A stretch of 36,066 nt of DNA from UBA5862 sp002408105 (GTDB lineage: Bacteria; Pseudomonadota; Gammaproteobacteria; Pseudomonadales; UBA5862): contig JAXHVB010000077.1 in NCBI GenBank assembly GCA_034189125.1, positions 1-36,066 of the forward strand, in the 5' to 3' direction. Positions 15,769-23,594 of this stretch are shown piece by piece. How positions within the stretch are numbered: the first letter of the stretch is position 1; each line of letters opens with the position of its first letter. The position numbers and the translations under genes were made by a program. The notes below the pieces were generated by a model that did no database searches, had not been told where the DNA came from, and worked only from the letters and a program-made list of their open reading frames with translations.

Positions 15769-16752
15769 ATGGACAACGAAAACCTAGAAGTGTTGCACGC
15801 CCTTGATGACTGGCTCGGCTCTGGTGCCTGTGCATGGCTGTGCACCATCGTTGCGACCTTTGGCTCTTCACCACGCCCGGTGGGCTCGTTGCTGGCGATC
15901 AACGACCGCGGCCAAGCCGCGGGGTCGCTGTCGGGCGGATGCGTCGAAGACGACCTGTTGGACGCACTGCGCAGCCGAAGTGTCGCGGCCGATGGTCCCG
16001 AGCGGCTCGCCTACGGGGTCAGCCAGGCAGAAACCGCCCGCCTTGGCCTTCCCTGTGGAGGGCGCCTTGAAGTGATCGCTGAACCCTTGATTCCGTCGGA
16101 CCGGATCCGCAACGAATTTACCGAAATCCTCGCGCTGTTGTCAGCGCGGCGCCGCTGCGTCCGCGAGGTGGACCTGGAAACCGGCGCCACCCGGGTCGCA
16201 CCGGACACAAGCATGCGCCCCACAGCACTAGAAGGCGCCCGCCTTTGCCAGCGTTTTGGGCCTCGCCAACGGCTGGTGCTGGTGGGCGCCGGCCAGATCG
16301 CGCGGTATCTCAGCGAGATCGCCCTGGCACTGGACTTTGAGGTGGTGGTCACCGACCCTCGCCCAGAGCTGCTGGAAGCCTGGGCTGTCACGAACACCCA
16401 CGCCTGTTCTGGGATGCCGGACGATGTCGTTCGCGAGTGGGCCGGTGACGCCAACAGCGCGGTCATCACCCTCACCCATGACCCCCGCATCGACGACATG
16501 GCCCTGATGGAAGCGCTGCGCGGCGACAACTTTTACGTGGGCGCGCTCGGGTCCAGACGCACGAGTGACAAACGCCGTCAGCGGTTGTCCGCGCTGGACC
16601 TACGCCCCGACCAGATCGACCGGCTCGACGCGCCCGTGGGACTCGACATTGGCAGCAAGACCCCGCCCGAAATCGCCGTCGCCATCGCGGCCAGCTTGAT
16701 CGAACTGCGCAACCGCCCCCACGCTCGGCCTGAGCAAGCGCCTCCTGAATGA
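15769..16752 (+). CDS. xdhC: XdhC family molybdenum hydroxylase maturation protein
   Basis: Binds molybdenum cofactor, protects it and helps insert the sulfurated form into xanthine-dehydrogenase-family enzymes; not a subunit of the final enzyme. It is 327 residues. The XdhC/CoxI N-terminal domain has SGGCVE at 55-60. The C-terminal Rossmann-type domain has VLVGAGQIARYLSEIA, then THDPRID, then YVGALGSRRT, and ends APVGLDIGSKTPPEIAVAI. The ATG at 15769 is the first good start. Its stop overlaps the mocA ATG by 4 bases (ATGA). The structural subunits lie downstream on the opposite strand. Confidence 0.92.
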   Translation: MDNENLEVLHALDDWLGSGACAWLCTIVATFGSSPRPVGSLLAINDRGQAAGSLSGGCVEDDLLDALRSRSVAADGPERLAYGVSQAETARLGLPCGGRLEVIAEPLIPSDRIRNEFTEILALLSARRRCVREVDLETGATRVAPDTSMRPTALEGARLCQRFGPRQRLVLVGAGQIARYLSEIALALDFEVVVTDPRPELLEAWAVTNTHACSGMPDDVVREWAGDANSAVITLTHDPRIDDMALMEALRGDNFYVGALGSRRTSDKRRQRLSALDLRPDQIDRLDAPVGLDIGSKTPPEIAVAIAASLIELRNRPHARPEQAPPE

Positions 16753-17360
16753 GCGGCCCAGCGCACCCCGATGCCCCGCCCGAAGCGGAAGGTCTGGCCG
16801 ACTGGCGGATCCTGGTGTTGGCGGCGGGCCAGGGGCGGCGGTTCGGTAGCGACAAGCGGACGGCGCGCCTGGCAGACGGGCGCACCTTGCTCGAAACCAG
16901 CCTGGCGCCATTCACCCCCTGGAAAGGTCAAGTCGAAGTGATGCTTGGTCCGGCAGACCAGCGCCTCAGCAAACGCCTTGCCCAACTCGGCTGGGACAAC
17001 CGGACGGCACCGAATGCGGGCCTGGGGATGGGCGCAACACTGAGCGACGCGGTCGCTGGTCTCGCGCCCCAGGCCCGTGGCTGCCTCATTGCTCTGGGGG
17101 ACATGCCCTGGATCCGCAGCGACAGCATCGCACGCGTCTTGAGCGCCGCCATGCGTTTTCCCCTGGTGGTGCCACGCAACCAGGGACGCTGGGGCCACCC
17201 GCGGGCTTTTTCCGCCGCGTACTTCCCTCGTCTGACGCAGGCTCAGGACGACACCGGCGCGCGTGGACTTTTGAGCGCGGAACGGTCTCGGATTCACTTT
17301 GTCGATGTCGAAGACAGTGGAATTGTGCAGGATGTAGACTGCAGGGACGACTTGTTTTGA
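16749..17360 (+). CDS. mocA: MocA-like molybdenum cofactor cytidylyltransferase
   Basis: Nucleotidyltransferase of 203 residues predicted to attach CMP to molybdopterin and form the cytosine dinucleotide cofactor. The nucleotide-binding motif LAAGQGRRFGSDK is at 24-36, GMGATLSDAV gives the MocA-type substrate loop, and LGDMPW holds the metal-binding Asp. MobA (GMP) is an alternative reading, but pairing with XdhC favours MocA. It is translationally coupled to xdhC by a 4-base overlap. The match implies that the hydroxylase encoded nearby uses the MCD cofactor, an inference from context. Confidence 0.87.
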   Translation: MSGPAHPDAPPEAEGLADWRILVLAAGQGRRFGSDKRTARLADGRTLLETSLAPFTPWKGQVEVMLGPADQRLSKRLAQLGWDNRTAPNAGLGMGATLSDAVAGLAPQARGCLIALGDMPWIRSDSIARVLSAAMRFPLVVPRNQGRWGHPRAFSAAYFPRLTQAQDDTGARGLLSAERSRIHFVDVEDSGIVQDVDCRDDLF

Positions 17361-17384
17361 CCCACGCGCCGAAGGAGTCCACCG

Positions 17385-17837
17385 ATGACAGCAACCACCG
17401 TTTTGGTCGCCGAACGCAGCCGCGCCAGGTTTTTCTACCTTGAGAGTCTGGCAGCGCCTCTGGTTGAAACCGAAACCTTTGCCAACCCTGAGGGACGCGA
17501 GCATGAGGGGGACCTCGTGTCCGATCGGCCGGGGCACCTGTTCGACGGCGGCGGGACTGACAGTCACGGTCGACATGCCGCCCAACCACCGCAGAGCGCC
17601 AGCGACAAGGTGGCCGAAGACTTTGCCAAGCTGCTTTGTCGCCATGCCGAAAAAATGCGTCAACAACAGCCCGGCCGACGCTGGGTGGTGGTCGCTTCGC
17701 CTGAGTTCCTGGGGTTGCTGCGCAAACACTGGAGCAGCGCATTCAAGGCGTGCATCGTCGGTGAAGTGGCCAAAAACGTCGCCAAGCTGGACCCACAGGC
17801 GATCCGCAGCCTGCTTCCCGAGTCTGTGGCTCAGTAG
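17385..17837 (+). CDS. Host attachment family protein (baeRF-like)
   Basis: Protein of 150 residues of the family annotated as required for attachment to host cells, related to bacterial release-factor-like (eRF1 domain 2-like) folds. Visible family features are the start TTVLVAERSRARFF, the NPEGREHEGDLVSDRPG block followed by a Gly/His-rich stretch, DKVAEDFAKLLC, and a C-terminal VVVASPEFLGLLR with KNVAKLDP. The ribosome binding site GAAGGAG precedes the ATG. It is 24 bases after mocA and probably co-transcribed with it. The family's biochemical role is uncertain, so the product name should not be taken literally. It ends 3 bases from the converging aldolase-like gene. Confidence 0.8.
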   Translation: MTATTVLVAERSRARFFYLESLAAPLVETETFANPEGREHEGDLVSDRPGHLFDGGGTDSHGRHAAQPPQSASDKVAEDFAKLLCRHAEKMRQQQPGRRWVVVASPEFLGLLRKHWSSAFKACIVGEVAKNVAKLDPQAIRSLLPESVAQ

Positions 17838-17840
17838 GCG

Positions 17841-18770
17841 CTACTTGTTGATGATTTTGCTGACCTCACCCCGTTCCAGGGCGTCGGAATAATTGCCCGA
17901 ACAGGCAGCAGAGTTCATCTTCGCGCGGTGCAGCAAGGTGTCAGGGCACCCGCTGGGGTCGTCCCAATCCAATAGCGAACGACCGTAGCAAAAACCAAGC
18001 TGCCAGGGCTGGCGGGCACATTGACTGGCCGTGTTCAGCGCCCGGGTTGCTGCCAGCGCCCCGCCTGTGAGGCTGCGACCTTCAGCCATGAGCACAGCCG
18101 GCACGGCGGGGGGCACCGCCTCTCTCAAGCGCGCCACCCAGTGCTCCGCACAAGCCGACTCATTCTGCGCATCGCCCGCAGGGTGTGGGGGTGCAAACAG
18201 GTCCAGACCCACCACCGGGACCAGCGCTGCCATGTCCACCAACTCTCCAGCGAGGGCGGCAAAAAGCTGCAGCATTCGCTCGACCACGCGTGCCGCTGTG
18301 GCCTCGGGGTCTTCTCGGCTCGGGCCCAGGGCCCTGGAGCAGCGAAGCAACACCACGGAACCCACCTCACTCAGCGTTTTGCACCCTGCACCGAGCACGC
18401 GGAGCAATTCACAGGTCCATGGCTCGAGCGGCAGTTCCACAGGCACTGAAACCAGGTCAAAGCCGCGCGTTTCCTCGTTGAGGGGACTGACTGGAGGCAG
18501 CTCAAGTAACGCAGCAGCCCGTGGCAGGCGCAGGCCGAATCCGATGCCAAGCGAACGCCACGCCGCAGAGGTCAAGGCGCACAAAGACTGATCGGAAGAC
18601 AGCGGCACCAGCACAGCACCAAGGTAAGCCGCCAGGGCAGGGTCGATCGACTGAGCGGCGGAGCACCCCACACCATGATGCGGCACCCCCAGCTCCCACA
18701 CCCCATGCCCCGGGGTGAACATCCAGCGGGCTCGATCGGGTGCAGAAAGTCCAGCTGGGAGGCCGCTCAC
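17841..18770 (-). CDS. Degenerate class I fructose-bisphosphate aldolase homologue
   Basis: Protein of 309 residues with the pattern of vertebrate-type class I aldolases. Correspondences are SPLNEETRGFD (95-105) to PLAGTNGETTTQGLD, PWTCELL (117-123) to KWRCVLK, VPPAVPAVLMAEGRS (219-233) to VPPAVTGITFLSGGQS, QPWQLGFCYGRSL (254-266) to KPWALTFSYGRAL, and RAKMNSAACSGNY (282-294) to RALANSLACQGKY. The Schiff-base lysine (rabbit Lys229 in LLKPNMVTPG) aligns with Phe192 of LDLFAPPHPAG. Lys146 aligns with Pro117, and the VEPE acidic residues are not recognisable. Aldolase activity is therefore unlikely. The GTG at 18770 is chosen, and an ATG at 18722 is an alternative. It follows the MoaD-like gene by 48 bases, so it is probably the last gene of the hydroxylase operon. 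Confidence 0.68.
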   Translation of the reverse strand: MSGLPAGLSAPDRARWMFTPGHGVWELGVPHHGVGCSAAQSIDPALAAYLGAVLVPLSSDQSLCALTSAAWRSLGIGFGLRLPRAAALLELPPVSPLNEETRGFDLVSVPVELPLEPWTCELLRVLGAGCKTLSEVGSVVLLRCSRALGPSREDPEATAARVVERMLQLFAALAGELVDMAALVPVVGLDLFAPPHPAGDAQNESACAEHWVARLREAVPPAVPAVLMAEGRSLTGGALAATRALNTASQCARQPWQLGFCYGRSLLDWDDPSGCPDTLLHRAKMNSAACSGNYSDALERGEVSKIINK

Positions 18771-18818
18771 AGGGATCCACCCCGGTGCCGTGCAGTCGAA
18801 CCGGGCACCGGGGCCAAC

Positions 18819-19067
18819 TCAGCCCGCGGCAATTCGAGGGATGAAGCAGACCTCGGCGCCTGGCGGCAAGGCTTCAGCGAACGGCCGCTGGTAGATGACA
18901 CCGTTCACTGCCAAGGCAAGGTCGGCCTCGGCCTTGGCTGCGAGCGCCGGGTGGCGGGCTCGCAGCACGCGCATCAACTCCAGCACGTCGGCCGCTTCTA
19001 ACTCAATCTCCTGCGCGCCACCAGCCAAGGCGGGCAGCTCGCCAGAAAGAACCACGCGGATGCCCAT
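18819..19067 (-). CDS. MoaD/ThiS-like beta-grasp protein
   Basis: Protein of 82 residues with the beta-grasp pattern of MoaD: ALAVNGVIYQR in the middle and a C-terminal LPPGAEVCFIPRIAAG. True MoaD carries sulfur as a thiocarboxylate on a C-terminal Gly-Gly. Here the last two residues are Ala-Gly, so activity as a sulfur carrier is uncertain. It begins 5 bases after the large-subunit stop and is clearly part of that operon. It could be a dedicated sulfur carrier, a cofactor-insertion aid or a non-catalytic partner. Confidence 0.78.
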   Translation of the reverse strand: MGIRVVLSGELPALAGGAQEIELEAADVLELMRVLRARHPALAAKAEADLALAVNGVIYQRPFAEALPPGAEVCFIPRIAAG

Positions 19068-19072
19068 GGACG

Positions 19073-21334
19073 CTAGCCGCTCAGTCCCTCGAAGACCCGT
19101 GATGGACTCAATGGCAAATCACAGAACCGCACCTGAGTTGCATCGAACACCGCGTTGCCGACCGCAGCGAGTGGCGGAACGATGGGGGTTTCGCCCACGC
19201 CGCGGACACCATAGGGGTGAGAAGGGTTCGGCACCTCAACGATCGCGGTATCGATCATCGGCAGGTCCAAGGCAACCGGCATCCGGTAATCCAAAAAGCC
19301 CGCGTTCTGCATGACGCCAGCATCGTCATAGACATACTCTTCATTGAGCGCCCAGCCGATTCCCTGAACCGCCCCACCTTGCAGCTGACCTTCAACGTAG
19401 CTGCGGTGTACAGCTTTGCCGGCGTCTTGAATCGCGGTGTAGCGCACGACATCAACCTTGCCGGTCTCGGGGTCGATTTCGACATCACACAGATGAACAC
19501 CAAATCCGGCACCTGCGCCTTGTGCGGTGAGTGACGCGGAACTCGACAGTGGCCCCCCGGTGTGGGCGGCAGACCTCGCCAGTTCAGTAAAGCTGAGTGG
19601 CGCCAGCTCGCCCTGGGTACCGCCATCGAGTGGTACAGCGGCGCCATCGCGCCACTCCACAAGCTCAAGGTCAACCCCCCACTTCTTGGCCGCACGGGCC
19701 TTGAGTTGATCGACCAGCCCGCGGGCAGCCTGAATCACCGCCATTCCCGTCGCGAACGTGGTTCGGCTGCCGCCGGTGACGTCGCAATAGCCAGCGGATT
19801 CGGTGTCACCAACCAGCGCATTGACCCGCTCGTAGTCGATGCCCAGTTCCTCGGCAGCAATCAACGCCATTGAGGCGCGCGACCCCCCAATGTCTGGGCT
19901 GGCCGTGATGACCGTGGCGGTGCCGTCTTCCTGCACGTTGATGGTTGCCGTGGAGGACATGCCGACATTGAACCAAAAACCGGCCGCCACGCCGCGCCCC
20001 TGGTTGGGTCCAAGTGGTGCGCTGTAGTGAGGGTGCGCGCGCGCGGCCTCGAGGGTTTGAACGAACCCAATTGCCGGGAACTTTGGTCCGTAGATCGCCC
20101 GCACTCCTTCGTGCACTGCGTTCTTCAAGCGCAGTTCAATCGGGTCCATCTCCAGCCGCCGGGCGATTTCGTCGATCACCGACTCGGTGGCAAAAGCCGC
20201 CATCGGCGCTCCAGGCGCGCGATAGGCTGCCACCTTCGGCTTGTTGACCACGATGTCGTAGCCGGTGATGCCGATGTTGGGGATTTGATAGGAGACAAAT
20301 ACGCACATGCAGCCCGGCATGATCGGCGAACCTTTGAATGCACCCGCCTCGTATTTCAGGTCGGCCTCGGCCGCGATCAGGCGCCCGTCGGCGTCCGCAC
20401 CCATTTTGATTCGGATGCGGCTCGCGGAGGTGGGGCCAGAGGCACGAAACACCTCGTCTCGACTCATCACCATTTTGACTGGGCGGTCGGCCTTGCGGGA
20501 CAACATCACCGCCAAAGGTTCGAGGTAAACAGTCGTCTTACCGCCGAAGCCACCACCGATCTCGCTCGGCACCACCTTGAGTCGAGACACGTCCCAACCT
20601 AGCACCTTGGTGGTCAGCGTGCGCACCACGAAGGGGCCCTGGGTGCAGCACCACAGGGTCGCCCGGTCGTTCTCTCGACAATCGGCCACCACCGCGTGCG
20701 GCTCGATGTATCCCTGGTGCACCGTCGGGGTGGTGAATTCGCGTTCAACCACCACCGCGGCGTCTGCGAAGCCCGATTGCAAATCGCCTTGACCGAGGCG
20801 AATCACCGTCGCCACGTTCGACGGCTGCTTCGGTGTTTCTTCAAGGCCCTGGGTGAACTGATCATCGTGCAACACGGGGGCGCCATCCTTGATGGCAGCG
20901 TCCAGGCTCATGACTGGGGGCAACGGCTCGTAGTCCACCCGGATTTTGCCGAGCGCAGCCTGCGCCACCTCATTGGACACCGCGGCCACCGCAGCCACCG
21001 GGTGTCCGTGGTAGTAGACCTTGTCCCGTGCGATCACATTGCGCGCGAGGTCCCAGACATCGATTTGAGACTCTCCGGCTTCTTCGACTGCAGAAGCCAG
21101 CTGCGGAAAGTCAGCCCCCGTCACCACAGCCTGTACTCCAGGCATCGCCTGCGCCTCTGTCACATCGATCGAGCGGATTCGCGCGTGTGCGTGGGGACTG
21201 CGCAGCACCTTGCCGTAGAGCATTCCCGGCAAGTGCAGATCGGCTCCGTAGGCGGCGCGGCCGGTGACTTTATCGACCCCATCGGGACGTACCGGGCTCG
21301 TGCCCACCCACTTGTAGGTGTTTTTTGCGGTCAT
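19073..21334 (-). CDS. Molybdopterin-binding large subunit, xanthine dehydrogenase family
   Basis: Catalytic subunit of 753 residues of a molybdenum hydroxylase. It would hydroxylate a carbon centre next to a heteroatom or carbonyl; the substrate is unknown. N-terminal aldehyde-oxidase/xdh hammerhead domain: DKVTGRAAYGADLHLPGMLYG, then SPHAHARI. Cofactor-binding segments include GGGFGGKT (260-267) and GGSRASMALIAAEE. The active-site loop reads AYRAPGAP (370-377), not AYRCSFR of form I CO dehydrogenase. The catalytic glutamate is in GVRGVGETPI (Glu715). The ATG overlaps the 2Fe-2S gene stop by 4 bases. The subunit order FAD, 2Fe-2S, Mo is that of coxMSL-like operons. Confidence 0.93.
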   Translation of the reverse strand: MTAKNTYKWVGTSPVRPDGVDKVTGRAAYGADLHLPGMLYGKVLRSPHAHARIRSIDVTEAQAMPGVQAVVTGADFPQLASAVEEAGESQIDVWDLARNVIARDKVYYHGHPVAAVAAVSNEVAQAALGKIRVDYEPLPPVMSLDAAIKDGAPVLHDDQFTQGLEETPKQPSNVATVIRLGQGDLQSGFADAAVVVEREFTTPTVHQGYIEPHAVVADCRENDRATLWCCTQGPFVVRTLTTKVLGWDVSRLKVVPSEIGGGFGGKTTVYLEPLAVMLSRKADRPVKMVMSRDEVFRASGPTSASRIRIKMGADADGRLIAAEADLKYEAGAFKGSPIMPGCMCVFVSYQIPNIGITGYDIVVNKPKVAAYRAPGAPMAAFATESVIDEIARRLEMDPIELRLKNAVHEGVRAIYGPKFPAIGFVQTLEAARAHPHYSAPLGPNQGRGVAAGFWFNVGMSSTATINVQEDGTATVITASPDIGGSRASMALIAAEELGIDYERVNALVGDTESAGYCDVTGGSRTTFATGMAVIQAARGLVDQLKARAAKKWGVDLELVEWRDGAAVPLDGGTQGELAPLSFTELARSAAHTGGPLSSSASLTAQGAGAGFGVHLCDVEIDPETGKVDVVRYTAIQDAGKAVHRSYVEGQLQGGAVQGIGWALNEEYVYDDAGVMQNAGFLDYRMPVALDLPMIDTAIVEVPNPSHPYGVRGVGETPIVPPLAAVGNAVFDATQVRFCDLPLSPSRVFEGLSG

Positions 21335-21813
21335 TGGGCGGCTCCTCGCATTTCAGCGGCGGCATCCAACACGGCGCGCACGATCTTGTCATAACCGGTA
21401 CAGCGGCACAGGTTTCCGGCAAGCCAGTAACGCACCTCTTCTTCGCTGGGGTCAGGGTTGACTTCGAGCAGCGCCTTGGCGGCAACGATGTAGCCAGGCG
21501 TGCACACGCCACACTGCAACGCGGCGTGCTCCAGGAATTTGGTCTGCAGCGGGTGCATCTGGTGAGGCTGAGCCACCCCTTCGATGGTCTCGATCGAGCG
21601 GCCTTCGGCCTCGGTGCCCAACACGAGGCAGGCACAAACCAGGCGCCCGTCCAGCAACACCGAGCAAGCGCCACAATCGCCCGTGGTACACCCCTCTTTG
21701 GTGCCGATCATGTCCAGCTCTTCACGCAACACTTCCGACAGCGCCTGTGTCGGCGTGCACAAGAACTCGACAGACTGGCCGTTCACAGTCGTGGTGACAT
21801 GGTACTTGCTCAT
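21331..21813 (-). CDS. 2Fe-2S small subunit of molybdenum hydroxylase
   Basis: Electron-transfer subunit of 160 residues with two [2Fe-2S] clusters. The N-terminal plant-type ferredoxin cluster uses Cys42, Cys47, Cys50 (CTTGDCGAC) and Cys62. The C-terminal cluster uses Cys101, Cys104 (CGVCTPG) and Cys136, Cys138 (CRCTGYDKI). All eight ligands are present. It overlaps both neighbouring subunit genes by 4 bases, which suggests stoichiometric translation. It passes electrons from the molybdenum site to the FAD subunit. Full length for the family. Confidence 0.96.
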   Translation of the reverse strand: MSKYHVTTTVNGQSVEFLCTPTQALSEVLREELDMIGTKEGCTTGDCGACSVLLDGRLVCACLVLGTEAEGRSIETIEGVAQPHQMHPLQTKFLEHAALQCGVCTPGYIVAAKALLEVNPDPSEEEVRYWLAGNLCRCTGYDKIVRAVLDAAAEMRGAAQ

Positions 21814-22694
21814 GCGGCAACTCCCGGTTGGCTGGCTCTCTGGTAGGCAACACCCGCGACGCGCTTGGTCAACACCCCAGCGATGTGCCGCCTGAATGTG
21901 CTGGTACCACGCTTGTCGGTGAGCGGGTTGCCCATCGCCGATGCACGCGCGCCGGCCTCTTCGAGCACGGCAGCGTCACACCGCGTGCCAACCAGCACCT
22001 CGGCGACCTCGGGCGCCAACAGCACGGTCGGGGCGACGGCGCAGATGGCAGCGCGCGCCGCGGTGACCAGGCCCGCGTCGTCCAGACTGAGGCAGATGCC
22101 AACACCCACCACGGCAATGTCCATTTCCGCGCGGGGCGTAAACCTTTGGTAGGCGTCTGCAGCGCGCGCCGGCATCCGTGGGAGCTTCAATTCGATCACG
22201 AACTCATCGGCGGCCAGCGAGGTCTTGCCGGGGCCGGTCGGAATGTCTTCAACCGGCACCCACCGCTCACCTGCTGCGCCCACCACCCGCGCTGCAGCCC
22301 CGGCGGCGAACAGTGCCGGCACGCTGTCGGCCGCCGGAGACGCATTGCACAGGTTGCCCACGGCTGTGGCACGACCCTGCACCTGCATCGAGCCGATCAA
22401 CTCAATGGCCTCGACAACACCGGGGTACTCTGTGCGCAACTCTGGGTGCTCACAGAGGACAGCCGCGGGAACCCCAGCTCCGATGTAGATGGCGTCGGTG
22501 TCCAACTGCAGCCGCTGCGATTCCGGCAGCCACTTGATGTCCAGGACACGGGCGGGTTGGCGCGCTCCGCCGCGCATCTGCACGATCAAATCGGTGCCAC
22601 CTGCGAGAATTCGGGTTTCTCCAGAAGCCGGCGTCTTCAGCAGCTCCCGGGCCTCCGCCAACGTAGTGGGAGCCAAGTATTCAAAGGGTTGCAT
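21810..22694 (-). CDS. FAD-binding medium subunit of molybdenum hydroxylase
   Basis: FAD subunit of 294 residues, typical of CoxM-like proteins (about 290). The first FAD motif reads AGGTDLIVQMR (31-41) and the second ATAVGNLCNASPAAD near 110-124. The C-terminal CO-dehydrogenase flavoprotein domain (RFTPRAEMDIAVVGVG) is present. It is the first structural gene of the operon. The ATG at 22694 has GAGGAGGCGCT upstream. The 281-base region upstream carries a TATAAT box and an 8-bp hairpin with a TTCG loop (22713-22733). Confidence 0.95.
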   Translation of the reverse strand: MQPFEYLAPTTLAEARELLKTPASGETRILAGGTDLIVQMRGGARQPARVLDIKWLPESQRLQLDTDAIYIGAGVPAAVLCEHPELRTEYPGVVEAIELIGSMQVQGRATAVGNLCNASPAADSVPALFAAGAAARVVGAAGERWVPVEDIPTGPGKTSLAADEFVIELKLPRMPARAADAYQRFTPRAEMDIAVVGVGICLSLDDAGLVTAARAAICAVAPTVLLAPEVAEVLVGTRCDAAVLEEAGARASAMGNPLTDKRGTSTFRRHIAGVLTKRVAGVAYQRASQPGVAA

Positions 22695-22712
22695 AGCGCC
22701 TCCTCGTCACGC

Positions 22713-22733
22713 CCTAGCTCGCTTCGGCGGGTC
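22713..22733. other. Hairpin in the leader of the hydroxylase operon
   Basis: TAGCTCGC-TTCG-GCGGGTCTA folds into about 8 base pairs with a one-base bulge and a stable TTCG tetraloop, ending 19 bases before the FAD-subunit ATG. No T run follows on either strand, so it is not an ordinary terminator. It may be part of the 5' leader. Confidence 0.45.
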
Positions 22734-22884
22734 TAGGACGAGCGTTAGTTTGGGAGTGTGCAGACTGAAGCGGCGGGCATCGTATTATGGTTCAACGCCT
22801 GGGGTCTGCACCCGATCGACTGGTGGCGTTCGATGTACGACAGCGGCGTTGCACCACAGTATCTCGCCCACCCGGCCAAACCCC

Positions 22885-22911
22885 ATTATAAACAGAATCG
22901 CCCCATGCAAA
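22885..22911 (-). promoter_or_regulatory. Candidate promoter for the hydroxylase operon
   Basis: The minus strand reads TTTGCA, 15 bases, TATAAT. The -10 is perfect, the -35 matches four of six bases, and the spacing is short. It would give a leader of about 180 bases before the FAD-subunit gene. Apart from this box and the two hairpins, the 22695-22975 spacer holds nothing I can recognise. Confidence 0.35.
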
Positions 22912-22959
22912 AGCAAGCCCCAGGGACCAGCCAATCCACAGGGCGTGGCAATTGCTTGG

Positions 22960-22979
22960 GTGAGGCCCCAACGCCTCAC
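22960..22979 (-). terminator. Hairpin overlapping the cold-shock gene stop codon
   Basis: GTGAGGC-GTTGGG-GCCTCAC is a perfect 7-bp stem on the minus strand and includes the TGA stop of the cold-shock-domain gene. No clear T run follows (CCAAGCAATT), so it may stabilise the 3' end or act as a weak terminator. Confidence 0.4.
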
Positions 22980-23413
22980 TCTCCGGCAATCACCTCTACA
23001 TCCACCGCCTGCAGGCCCTTGCGCCCTTCAGTCACGGCGAACTCCACGCGTTGGGCATCGCGCAAGACACGGTGCCCTTCTCCGCGGATCGCGCGGAAGT
23101 GGACAAACACATCATCCCCGCTGTCCCGGGTGATGAACCCAAACCCCTTGGTGCTGTTGAACCACTTGACCGTGCCCTGCTCGCGGTCTTGTCCACCCAG
23201 AAAACTCCGCCGAGGGCGCGGGTTCAAAGGCTCTGGACGCGCTAGGCGCCACCCAAAAAAGCCGCCCAACAAACCGGCGGCAATGCAGCTGCCGAGCCAC
23301 AGGGGCAACTCAAAGCGCGGCACCTGCAGGGCAATGAAATGGGCCGCCGCACCCAGCAGCAGTGCAATGACGAGACTTACAACCAACACCCGCAGCAAAC
23401 CATTCGAACTCAT
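22976..23413 (-). CDS. Membrane-anchored cold-shock-domain protein
   Basis: Protein of 145 residues. Two hydrophobic segments (about 6-30 and 37-56) are followed by a proline/arginine-rich linker and a C-terminal cold-shock domain (about 78-142) that binds single-stranded nucleic acid. RNP1 is KGFGFI (89-94) and RNP2 is VFVHF (102-106). The domain opens with GTVKWFN, as in CspA. The ATG at 23413 follows AGAGAGGTTAC; a longer in-frame reading would add 25 residues with no ribosome binding site. A 5' leader of about 140 bases is suggested by an upstream TAGAAT box, in keeping with cold-shock mRNAs. The role, perhaps RNA binding at the membrane, is inference. Confidence 0.88.
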   Translation of the reverse strand: MSSNGLLRVLVVSLVIALLLGAAAHFIALQVPRFELPLWLGSCIAAGLLGGFFGWRLARPEPLNPRPRRSFLGGQDREQGTVKWFNSTKGFGFITRDSGDDVFVHFRAIRGEGHRVLRDAQRVEFAVTEGRKGLQAVDVEVIAGE

Positions 23414-23560
23414 GTAACCTCTCTTTTCTTGCAAACAAAACCAAAGCAGCTGTAATGGTCCCGCGCAGCCACTGGGGCGATCAAGCACGCGAGATCCATG
23501 CAGTATCTGACCAGTCGGAGTGAATCCAGGGCGCGGTGTTGTGTCGTTGTTATGCCCTTC

Positions 23561-23589
23561 ATTCTATTGAAAGCCCAGGGTGCCGGAAA
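23561..23589 (-). promoter_or_regulatory. Candidate promoter for the cold-shock-domain gene
   Basis: The minus strand reads TTTCCG, 17 bases, TAGAAT. It starts just after the valS stop and would give a leader of about 140 bases. The -10 is good; the -35 matches three of six bases. Confidence 0.4.
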
Positions 23590-23594
23590 GCATC

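Noticed and set aside
22758..23417. Plus-strand open frame of 219 codons across the spacer and cold-shock gene
   Set aside because: The cold-shock domain on the opposite strand is clear, and the plus-strand product has no recognisable domain.
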